64,000 bases of DNA, taken from NCBI GenBank assembly GCA_963781725.1, contig CAWAGV010000002.1, positions 1,178,001 to 1,242,000 of the forward strand, in the 5' to 3' direction. Origin of the DNA: BOG-931 sp963781725. GTDB lineage: Bacteria > Pseudomonadota > Alphaproteobacteria > Rhizobiales > Xanthobacteraceae. Within the stretch, counting starts at the first letter, position 1; every line of letters starts with the position of its first letter. The notes under the pieces are model-generated. The model ran no database searches. It was not told the DNA's origin and was given only the letters and a program-made list of their open reading frames with translations. Positions 27,684 through 38,048 of the stretch are shown one piece after another. The position numbers were made by a program, and so were the translations under genes.

Positions 27684-30600
27684 CTATTCCTCGAACCCAG
27701 TCGACTCTGGTTTGAATTTAAGCTGCTTTGCGTTGTCCCTCACCACGCTGACCTCGCTGTCATCGAAGCTGTCACGATACTTCGCCTTCGATCTCCAGGG
27801 TGAGTTTCACTTTTGCTCCCTGAGTTCGCTGTATTTCCATCACGACCGCATTCAGACTCGCATCGAACGCCTTCACCGGCCGCACTATATCGATCTCCAC
27901 TGATCCGTAGAATTGGCGAGCCTTGTCAACAGGTTGCGGTCCATGTGGAGGTTCCGGTCGTTGATGCGCCCATTGCGCCCCCGGCGGATTATCTCCTGGG
28001 TTCGCTGCCCAGCCCCGCCTTTCTGGCGAGCTGCTTCTTTGTTTCTGCGTCGCGAACCAGCACCGCTTCGAGGACGGCTGCTGGGGAATCTCGCCCAGAT
28101 CAGCTTGTGATATTTGCCGGTTGCCTCGTCGAAGCCATCGGCATAGCCGAATTGCGGGTCGAGTTTTGCAACAGCGTCGCGGATCGAGCCCTCAAGAACC
28201 ACCGTCGCGGAGCTTCGGCAGATAGACGTAGGCCGCAAACCAATCTGCGATCTCGGCGACCGTCAGATGCGGACGATCTCCGGCCATATCGGTTTGAGCG
28301 CATGCCACAGCCGCTCAGTGCCGAGCTTCTCAAGAGCAACCCCATCCGCTTTCGCCTTGTCGTAGACGACGGGGATGGCGGCGCGATCCCGCGAGAGATC
28401 AGGCTGTGTTCAAGGTCAAACGGCTTGCCCGGCATTCGCTCTTCACGGGATAAAGGATGTGGCTCCAGGCCGCGGATCGCCTTCAGCGCCGATTCGCGAT
28501 TCGTTTTCGCCTTGTCCTTCGCGTCGGTCGCTTGGGCTTGCGTCATCTGCTGTTGCAGGCGGCCGTCCTTATCGATCGATGCCCAGGCCATCGCCTTGCG
28601 CATCACCTCGCGGGCGTTAGCGAGGTTCGCTTCATCGGGCGCGACGAAGACAAGCGTATTGCGAAACCGGCGCTGCGAGGCCCGGCACCGCATCAGGGCG
28701 TCGGCCGCGTCGGTCGCGGGCGACTTCAAGTGCCCTTGCCGGCGTGCGCCATCGCGGGGCTCAGGATCACGAGTGAAAGCGATTGGCTTCGTCGATCGTC
28801 ATCGGATCGTCCGGTGCAGCGAAGACGCGGTGAAAGCCTCCCTTGCTGTCGGCATCCTCGCTAAGCACGTCGGCGATTGCCGCGTCGACTTCGTGATCGG
28901 GCAACGCCTTAGCACGATCATCCGCAAGCCGATTGAGCGTCGGTTGCGTCGAGAACCAATAGCGCCCTGCTTCCTCATAAAGATAAGTGGCCCGTTCGCT
29001 GAGTTCCCGCAGGGCTTCGCCGAAAATCGCAAGCTGGTCGCCCGGTTCGGCACAGGCAAGCCGCAGACCCTGGCCGGTAAGTCCGGCATTCGGTTGGCCG
29101 ACCAGCGGCGCCGAACAAATGAAGACTGCCCGGGCGGAACGGGTCGCAGCCCGAAACTGCGAAATTCGTCGCGACGGATTCGCTTCCATCCGGGTTGGCA
29201 GCGATCCCTCACCATCGACTTCCTTGTCGACCACCGAGCCGAATGCCGGATCGAGCGGATAGAGCACGCTCGCGCGCACGCGCTCATGGGCGACGGGAAC
29301 CCGCGCCGGCGTGATCAGCGGGTCGCGCGTTTGCGCATGCCATAGCACGCCGACGACGTTTGCCATGAACCGCAGCACGCCGCGCGTGCGCTGAAACTTC
29401 TCCAGGCTCGCCCAATCTTTCGAGAGCCGATCGAACAGCTCGGGATGGATCGGATAGGACAGGCGCAGCAATTCGAGATAGCGCGCTTCTTTCGCTTCGG
29501 GCGGAAATTCGGCCGGGTTCTTTTTGTAGAGGTCGTGGAAAGCCTTGACGGTTTCTTCGCGCGCCTTCTCGCCTTCGGCATCAAGCGGCTGGAACAGGCG
29601 GCGGCGGATGATCTCATAGGTTTCGTCGCCGGATGCCGGCAGCCAGGGCGACTGCACGCGGCCGAACACCTTTTCAAGCCGGCGCAGCGCCGCGCGCCGC
29701 GTTCGCCGCCGGCCTCGGCATCGCTTTCGGGCAGCGAGCCAACGATCAAGAATGCCGGGCGCCATCTTCGCCGCTTCGGTCAGCGACTGGATGAACGACA
29801 GAAACGCCTCGAAGCGGTCGTCGTCGAGCTGGCGGGCGAACATCGTCAGTTCGTCGAGCAGGATCACGCTCGGCCCGGCGAGCTTGAACACTTCGACCAT
29901 CGCGCGCGAGCCGGGGCTGGTGCGCGCCTCCTCGGCTTCAGCGACGATTGCAGTCCTTTGTCGCCCGCAAGGCGCCAGGCGATATAGCCCCATACCGTGT
30001 GGACGCGGGGACCCTTGTCAGCTTCAAGCTGACGTCGGGCCCGTCAGCAGAGCCGACGAACACGGCCATCTTCGGCTTCGGCAGCGCCGGACGCGGCCTT
30101 CTCCAGAACCGGCCGAGGCCCGGCAAAGCGCGCGGATCGCCGCCGTCGCCCAGATGCTTGGCGAGATGGAAGATCGCGAGCATCGTGTGCGTCTTGCCGC
30201 CGCCGAACGCGGTCTGAAGGCCGATCACCGGATCGCCGCCGCTACCGCCAGGCGCTGCACTGCCGAGGTCAGAACGCGCTTCAGGCCTTCGGTCAGGAAG
30301 GTGATGCCGAAGAAGCTCGTCGGCGTCGCATAGCCTTCGCTGGCATGGCCGGCATCGACGGCGAACAGGTCGGCAGCGAATTCGGCTTCCTTAAATCGGT
30401 TGGCGATCACGTCTGGGTGCGGCAGCGCGACCTCGATCCAGGGCTTCAGGGCTTTCGCGGGCCCGCCTGCGAGGTCGAGCTTCGGCGGCGGCGCTGGCGT
30501 GGGCGGCGGCGCGCGGGAAGCCCGATGGCGCTGTGCGTCGTAGAGCTTCTTGAGTTCGGCGATTTCCTTTTCCGGCGCTTTGGTCAGCTTCAGAAGCTGA

Positions 30601-30949
30601 TGCATGGCGTCGAGGTAACGCAGCGCCTCGTCGTCCTGCAGCCCGATCGCGAGATGCGAGATCGCGTTGCGCGCTTCCAGCGCCATCGAGGTGAAATTGC
30701 GCGCCTTGTGCTTGTCATTGCGACCGAACGCGTCGTCGAACACTTCGCGCCAGCGGTCGATCATCGTCTTGACGAGGCCATAGGCATCGAGCGGCGCATT
30801 GGGCGCGGCGCCGTGGCGCGGCTGGCATAGTGCAGCCAGTTCGCGCCATGGACCGTCTTCATCCGCGCCTCGACGAACGGAGTGAGCCCCTTCTGCAGAT
30901 GGAACAGCCCGCCCTGAACCCGCTGCAGGGTTTCCTTTTCGGCCGACAT
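27684..30949 (-). pseudogene. DUF499-family defence-associated ATPase, multiply frameshifted
   Basis: It starts MSAEKETLQRVQ at 30949 with a GGAGGAAT ribosome site. The N-terminal helical region (NFTSMALEARNAISHL, EALRYLDAMHQLL) resembles the Swt1/HEPN-like part of these proteins. The P-loop is LQTAFGGGKTHTML (about 30190) and a Walker B-like SVILLDELTMFARQ follows near 29860. Homology continues through RLFQPLDAEGEK to YHKLIWA and ends at 27684, about 1090 codons in all. At least five frame changes are needed. DUF499 ATPases occur with DUF1156 methylases and helicases in anti-phage clusters. This copy cannot make a full protein as read. Confidence 0.82.
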
Positions 30950-33825
30950 CGGATTCCTCCCGAGATTTGAACTGTCGCCCTGGGCCGCAGCTCTCTCGTG
31001 CGCGACTGCGGAGCCAGATCTTCGAGCTTCGGCCATTCCTGGGCGAGTTCGTTGTAGACCAGCGCCTCGGCCGCCCAACCCTTCTTGGTGGCGATTTCGA
31101 ACAGCCGATAGGCGAGCGCCGGGCGGCCTCCGCCTTCGGCCCCATCTGCGCCACAAACCGGCCAGCCGCTTCGCCGCCGCCGGCTTCCGCATTGAGAATG
31201 GCTGCCGCCTTCTGAACGCATGCCCACACGGTCGCTGTACCGTGCTCGGCCAATTCGCGCTTGCGTTTCTTTTCTTCGTTGCTGTCGTTCGTTCCGATGT
31301 CGGCGGGCCACCAGTCGTTGCGCGGCGTGAGCGCCGCCTTGCCCTTCAAATCCTTGAACACGCCGGAGTTGAACAGCGCATTGGACGGGATGTTCTTGGC
31401 ATTGGCAAGCGTGATCAGCTCGCCGGATGCCCGCGCGTCGAAGCCATAGGTGGCAAACCAGGCAAGCGCCACCTGCGTCTCGGCATCGAAATTGGTATCG
31501 AGTTCGTTCTCGATTTCCTCCCAGACGCGGTTGATCAGCGAAGCGCGGTTTTACCGTCATGGCACTGTCGTCGTCCTCCAGAACCTTGGCATAGCGCGTG
31601 AATACGCCCATGCCGGGCCCGATCACCGATTGCTGCATGTCCACGGGACCGACGCCGGCCTTGCGGATGTCGTCGATTGCGTCCGGCATTTCGCGCTTCA
31701 GTGCGCGGATAAAGTCTGCGCGGGTAACGACACCGCATTAGCCGGCCGCTTTCGGCAGACGAGAACAATCGATGACGCGAGTGCGTTCATTCGGCTTTCA
31801 GCGCATTCGTCGCCTCTGTTCGGACTGGCCAAGTCCCGTCCACACTAAGCCCGAATCCACCACGGCTCAGGAATGAGGCCCAACCAGCCGAAGTGACCCC
31901 CTCTGCGGCCGCTTCCGCTTGTAAGGCATAATAGATTGCGACGGGTATCTCTATCCCGCGCTGCATTTCGTATCGCCTCGAGGGCATTGCCCATGCCCTT
32001 CATAAAGGACTCTTCCGCCTCCGCTTGCCGCCCTGGCGCCAGGTGCGGCGACAAGTTCCTGATCCTTCGGTGTTCTTAGGCGGCGAAACAGCGGGTATCA
32101 CGCTAAGTGAGCGCCGTAGCCAAACGTAGAAGAAGTCGGACAGATCGGCGTAGCCAACGTTGTCGTAGTAGGGCGGGTCAGTTGAAATCACTGCTCCTTC
32201 TGGAATTTCTGCTTTCTGCGCTGCTGCGTGGCGGATTTCGCCAGCGCCGCCGAGCCCGCATTGCCCTACTACCCGAGCCAAATAATCAACTTGGCCGACG
32301 AAGTTTCCAGTTGATGCTGAAAATGGATTCGCTTCAACAAAATCCCATGTCATAGAGAGAGCCTGCCGGGCGAACACCTGCTGAACGTTAAGGCCTTCAA
32401 CGTCCCAGAAGCACAAAGTCGAGCATCTGTTCGCCTGCTTGCTGATGCAAAGAGCAAGATACGTCGCAAGGGCGTCGACGTAAGCCTTAGCGTCCAGCAA
32501 CTGAGCGACACTTGCATCGCGTAAGATGCGCTCTCGTACGTACTTGAGTTCGTCGATAAACGCGTTCAACGCTACAATCTGACGGTCCAAGAACAAGTCG
32601 CCGACACGCTCGAGCCCAAATATAGTCGGTGTCATGTAGCGGCTGTTCTTGTGAAGGACCTCTTCGGGGCGATCCTCCGCGCGAACACCAAGCGCCGCGT
32701 CATGCTGAACTGCGTCAACAGCGAGAAAAATGCGGCCCCTCTGCCCTTCGGCAACGACGGCAAAGGGTAGTTCCTTTAATCGACCAGATTGGGCCTCCAA
32801 ACGAATGTAGGCGGGTTCGAGCGGTGTTCCCGTGAGCAAACAAGTAAAGTTCGCTCCGCGCGAGGCCTTCGTTCCCTTCTTCAGCCTTTCTTCGTCGGCC
32901 TTCGAAAGCGCCCAGTTCTAACCTCGAACCGCTATCCATTTGGCGCCGCAGGGTCGATCACCGGTTCAACCCACGCATTCTTCCTTCCTTGGTGGAAAGC
33001 ATAAACGAGGAAACCAGCGGCACCATCGCGCCCTTTGCTCGCGGGATCGGGCGAGCGCACGGTGCGTGCCCACAACCAAGCGATAACGGTCGCTTCCGAT
33101 CCATCTGGCAGCTTTGCTTTCGGATAGAGATGACCGATGCGTTTCGCCGCCTCATCGCGCATCCACTGGCCGTAGTAGCGCACGTCTTCGGCCAGCCCCT
33201 GCGCCCTTTCCCTCCAGCGGCCGCCGCGTGTTCTTCACGCGCTTTCGGATTAACCGGCGGCTGGCCGGCGAATTTCGGCGGTATCTCCACCAGCGCTTTG
33301 CCGATCAACACCGCAACGGGATTAAGGTCGGAACCATAGGCGCGAAAGCCAAGTCGCTGCGCCTCCAGCGGAATGGAGCCGCCACCCGAAAAGGGATCGT
33401 AAACCGGCGGCGCCTTGGTTTGGAGATAGTCAACGATCGCCTTGCTATCGTTCTTCGGCGGCGGCTCTTCGCCCAAAGCCCAAGCTACGGAGCGCGCGAT
33501 CTCCCAGCGCGCGGCATTCAAAATCGTCTCTTTGTTCGAAGCTTCCCACGGCACCATATCAGCGATGATCTTATGCAGGCGCTTACGCTCGGCGTCCTGC
33601 GCCTCCTCGAGTCCGGAAACGGTCGGGCCAAGACGAGGGATCGTCCACCAATTGCGCGAACAGCACTGCCCGGCACGCCGCCAACGGCCGCCGTGCCCAC
33701 CACAGATGCAATGTGGAGGGATGACCGTGCCGGATCGACTTCTCCCGCGCAGAAGCGATATTGATCGCCTCGAGCGGGATCGAGACTTCGATGAGTTTCT
33801 TGCGGACAGGGCGTGTTGTGGGCAT
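30950..33825 (-). pseudogene. DUF1156-family adenine-specific DNA methyltransferase, multiply frameshifted
   Basis: It starts MPTTRPVRKKLIEVSIPLEA at 33825, directly after the stop of the preceding gene. Landmarks in order: HPSTLHLWWARRPLAA, VYDPFSGGGSIPLEA (SAM-binding motif I), SDLNPVAVLI, and the catalytic TDPPYYDNVGYADLSDFFY (motif IV, about 32150-32200). The C-terminal region (MQQSVIGPGMGVFTRYAKV; WFATYGFDARASGEL) ends near 30950. About 950 codons, normal length, but pieces lie in all three frames with at least six breaks. Intact members methylate N6 of adenine and probably mark self DNA for an anti-phage system with the neighbouring helicase and ATPase. Confidence 0.87.
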
Positions 33826-34295
33826 CTAACTTTCTGTTCCTTTTCCTTCCGATTTCTCAAGCACACGACGCGCCACATGCGCCTTATCATTGATCCAATC
33901 AAGACCGACCGCAAGTAGCTTGGCCTGGGGCAGCGCCGAGGCCGCACCGGCCGAGATAGCCGCCGGACGTCCTCCAGAACCCACGGGTGCAGCCATTTAC
34001 GCTCAATTGCGCCTACTTGGTCCGCCGGAGCGACGCGATGGAAGGGTTCGTAATCCGCGTAGTTCAGGCGGTAACGGCGGCAGACAACGAAATGCGGCAG
34101 ACGAGCAACACCAACTACGTGGAGGCTGCCGGTCTTGATAAGCGACGAAAAAAAAAAAAAAAAAAAAGGCCCCGGTGGGTCGCCCGTGTTGATCGCATTT
34201 CCCAGGTCTTTAAAAAAAAGGCCCCGCAACCGATCGCAAAGGCCGCCGGTGGGTGTCCGGTTAGTCGATCGCATATCGCCTTCATCTATGTTCAT
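33826..34295 (-). pseudogene. Small protein gene between helicase and methylase, frameshifted
   Basis: An open frame from ATG 34295 (MNIDEGDMRS) runs through a poly-phenylalanine stretch (coded by the 20-base A/T run at 34148-34167), then KTGSLHVVGVARLPHF and EPFHRVAPADQVGAIERKWLHPW. After one frame change near 33960 it ends LLAVGLDWINDKAHVARRVLEKS and stops at 33826-33828, immediately before the methylase ATG. This tight junction supports a real gene of about 150 codons in the operon. I do not recognise the family. The region upstream (34170-34400) contains imperfectly repeated segments, so the N-terminus is uncertain. Confidence 0.5.
34148..34167. repeat. Twenty-base A homopolymer with a nearby duplicate context
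   Basis: An uninterrupted run of 20 A lies here, followed by GGCCCC and GGTGGGTCGCCCG. About 60 bases on, a second A8 run (34212-34219) is followed by GGCCCC and later GGTGGGTGTCCGG, so the surroundings appear duplicated. Such a run is unstable and prone to read errors. Confidence 0.7.
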
Positions 34296-34407
34296 TACTT
34301 TGCAAGACGTCCCAATCAAACCGATATACGGTTCACCAACTCGGGATCGATCAACTTACCCCTTCATCTCTGTCCATTCTGTTGAGACGTCCCCTCGGGG
34401 CGATCAA

Positions 34408-37400
34408 TTAGGGCGGTGAGCCCAAGGATAGCAGATCGTCGATGTTGAACACCACGGCCGTTTCCGCAAATCCCAGCTCCCGCTTGAAAAATTGCCGCAC
34501 ATAGACCGGCTCGCGGGCAAAGCCGCTGTCCACCTGGACGATGGCCAGGACGAAGGCCTCCGGCGCGTTGAGCGAGGCGAGGATTTCGTTCTTGGTGATG
34601 ATCACGTCGCGGCCGTCCGCGTGCCGGCCTTTGACCTCGATGAAGCGCAGATGGCCGGAGCGCGGATCGCGGCTTTCGATGTCCTAGCCCTTCTTCTCGG
34701 CCGAAACGTCCCTCGGCTGATTCCCCAGCGCGCGCTCCGCCGCCATGACGGCATCCATGGCGAGCTTCTCGATCACCGCGCGGGCGACCGGGTCTTCGGC
34801 GAAGCCGTCGGGCTTCGGCTCTGGCGTGGGTGCCGGACGGCCCGCGCTTTCAGCAGCCCCGCCGGGATGACCAGGGCGGCGCCCTTCAGCACCGGCGGAA
34901 GCGCCGAAATCTGCCGTTCGCGGTCCAGTTCCCCCTGCCGCTTGTGCAGCCGCTCGACCAGACGCTGCGGCAGTCGCCTCCGCATTCTGGGCATTGATGC
35001 GCTGCTCCTTCCCGGCGCGCTCTTCCTCGCGCAGTCGCGCGGCGCGCGCGTCCCAGTAATTGATCTCGCGGTTGAGGCGCGCGCGCACTTCGCGCTCGAC
35101 CTTGTCGATCTCGGCGAAAGCCGGCGCGTCTTCACTTCGGCGAGATGCTCGCGGCACCAGCGTCGCGATCGCGTAGCCGAGCGCCCTGCTCCTCGACATG
35201 TCCCGACAGCCAAGGCGCGGAAATGGCGTCCGCAGATCTGCGCTCTTCCTCGGCGGTGATCGGCCGGCAATCGAGATAGGGCGCGGGGCCGCCATCGATG
35301 CCGAGCCGTCCTCCTTCAGAAAGATGAACTGAAGCCGCTGCGAGACCGCGCGCGGTTCGCCCGATCGCCCGGTCGCCATCGCGGATCGCATGTTCCAGAT
35401 AGACGAGCAGGCGCGGGTCGGTGCCCGCGTCCGTTTCGTCGACAAGCACGCTGCCTTGCGCAAGAAGCGGCTGAAACCGTTCCAGCACCACATCGACCAC
35501 CGCTTCGAGCAGGGGATGGCCTGGCGCAACGAGTTCGGCCTGCGGCTGGCCGATGATCAGCTTTTTCTCGAACGTAATCCGCGCATAGCGGTCAAGAACC
35601 GGGTCGGTGCGGCCGATCAGCCGGTCGCGTTCCTTGAGAATCGACGGGACGCGCAGTGATTTCGAAACGGCCCTTCTCGCGTTCGGCGATGCGCCCGCCC
35701 AGCATCGTGAAGGCTTCGCGGAAAAACGCGCTGATGAAATGCGGCTGCAGCCGGCGCGCCTGCGCCCGTTCCATCTGCTCGCGGATTGCGCGACCGAGTT
35801 CGGGTCCATGCCTTCGGAGGTCAGCTTGCGCTCGGCAACCAGCTTTTCGATCGCCTCGACATCGACAACGCCGTCGACCTTGCGGAAAAGTTCGGCCTTC
35901 GTCTCCGGCCGGTCGCCATAGCGGATCGCGTCGACGAGAAGATCGCGCAGAGCATGGCCTTCGAACAGTTCGCCAAGCACGTCATAGACCTTGCCGCCAA
36001 GAGCCGTGCGCGCTTCTTCGAGCTTTTCCAGCAGGCGGCGATAGACTTCGCCTTCGCGCGTGTTCGTGGCGCACAGGTTCCAGAGGTGGCAAACTTCCGT
36101 CTGTCCGATGCGATGGATGCGGCCGAACCGCTGTTCGAGCCGGTTCGGGTTCCACGGCAGATCGTAGTTGACCATCAGATGCGCGCCGCGCTGAAGGTTG
36201 ACGCCTTCGCCGGCGGCATCGTTGGCGATCATGACGCGCACGACGGGATCGGAATTGAAGGCGGCGATGGCGGCGCGGCGCGCTTCCCGCGCGATGCCGC
36301 CATGAATGACCACAACTGCGGCCGGATCGCCGATACGCGCCGCGATCTTCTGTTGCAGATATTCGAGCGTGTCCTTGGGTTCGGTGAAGATGATGATCTT
36401 GCGCCGCAAGCCCGGTTGCCGGATCGAGCATGATCGGCTCGTCCAGGATCGAATCCAGCTCACGCCACTTGGCGTCCTGCCCCGACTGCTTCAGACGAAG
36501 CGCCTGATCTTCGAGGTCCTTAAGGATGACGATTTCGGCTTCCAGTTCGGCGAGCGTTGGGCGGCCGTCGCCTGATCGAGAATTTGCTCTTCGGCCGCCT
36601 CGGCTTCGTCGCCGGGCACCTCGTCGATATCGTCGGGATCGTAAGTCGGCAGATCGCGGCGCGTGGCGAGCGGTGCCGAGCCGGTCTGCCGCAAGAGCTT
36701 TTCTTCGCGCAGCCGTTCCTCAAGCCGCTTGCGCCGCCGTTCCAGCGAGCGGTGGATGGCGGCCGGTGAAGAGGCAAGACGCCGCTGCAGAATTTGCAGC
36801 GCGAAGCCGACGTTCGATCCGGCGCTTGCCGTCGCCGGTGCGATCGGCGCGGTTCATCTCCTCGCGCACATAGGTCGTGACCGCCTGATAGAGGTCGGCT
36901 TCGGCGGGCGACAGCGCGTAGCTGGCCGTATAGGCGCGGCGCTCCGGGAAGAGCGGCGTCCCATCGAAGCGATAAAGTTCTTCCTTCGTCAGCCGCCGCA
37001 TCATGTCGGAGACGTCGGCTTTGTGGACGCCCTCGCGGAACCGGCCCTCGAAGCGGTCGGCGTCGAGCAGGCCCATGAAGAGCTGGAAGTCCGCCTCCTT
37101 GCCGTTGTGCGGCGTCGCCGACATCAGCAGGAGATTGCGGGTGCGGGTGCCGAGCAGCTTGCCGAGCTTGTGGCGCTGGGTTTCCTTCACCTCGCCGCCG
37201 AAGTAGGAGGCCGCCATGCGGTGGGCTTCGTCGCAGATGATCAGGTCCCAGTCGGGCGCGGCTTCGAGCTTGGCCTTCAGCTCGTCGGACCGTGCCGCCA
37301 TATCGAGACGCACGATCAGGCGGTTGCTTTCGACGAACGGGTTGCCGGTGACCGAAGCCTCGATCTGATCGCGGGTCAGGATGTCGAAGCGCAGGCCGAA

Positions 37401-37917
37401 TTTTTCGGCCAGCTCCTCCTGCCACTGTTCGACGAGGCTGCCCGGCGCGACGATAAGGCAGCGTTCGAGGTCGCCGCGGATCAGCAGCTCCTTGATCAGC
37501 AGGCCGGCCATGATCGTTTTGCCTGCGCCGGGATCGTCGGCGAGCAGGAAGCGCAGCGGCTGACGCGGCAGCATCTCGCCGTAGACGGCCGTGATCTGAT
37601 GCGGCAGCGCTTCGATCTGCGAGGCGCTGATGGCGAGGTACGGATCAAACAGGTGGGCCAGCCGAATGCGGTAGGCTTCGGAGGCCAGCCGCAGCAGCCC
37701 GCCGTCGGCATCAAAGCCGTAGGTGCGCCCGGCGTCGACAAACTCGAAGCCGTTTTCGTCGCCGCGATAGACGAGGCGTTCGCCGACCCGGCCGTCGACC
37801 CGAAACACGAGGTTCAGGGCATCCGGCCCGAAACGCGAAACCTATACGACCTCCGCAATTCCCGACGGTTCGAGTCCTTTCAACGCGAGCCGGGTTTATG
37901 TCCTCGAAAGTCGCCAT
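34408..37917 (-). pseudogene. SNF2-family helicase with DUF3883 domain (DrmD-like), multiply frameshifted
   Basis: It starts MATFEDINP at 37917. Helicase motifs: LADDPGAGKTIMAGLL (motif I, with the usual Glu of DExGxGKT replaced by Asp), IICDEAHRM (motif II), LLMSATPHNGK (III), IIIFTEPKDTLEYL (IV), VMIANDAAGEGVNLQ (V) and FGRIHRIGQ (VI). The C-terminus carries a DUF3883 nuclease-like or DNA-recognition fold (RFIEVKGRHADGRDV). Lesions include in-frame TAGs at 37842-37844 and 34684-34686 and at least five frameshifts (near 37890, 36820, 36565, 36415, 35180). Full length would be about 1170 codons. It would couple ATP hydrolysis to DNA translocation in an anti-phage system with the downstream methylase. 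Confidence 0.87.
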
Positions 37918-38048
37918 GCGGCTAGGCCTTCAATTTGGATCGAGTGCCACCCGCACCACTGATCGTAGCATCTTGATTCCGCCCGCTGGACTGGCAAATA
38001 TTTGCCTCGTGGCCAACATAATCGGCGCAGCGATAATGAATTTTGGGG

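Noticed and set aside
14779..37917. Several in-frame TAA/TAG/TGA codons could mean stop-codon recoding in the island
   Set aside because: All three stop types occur, mixed with frameshifts, and intact genes use the same stops normally. Decay or sequencing error is simpler.
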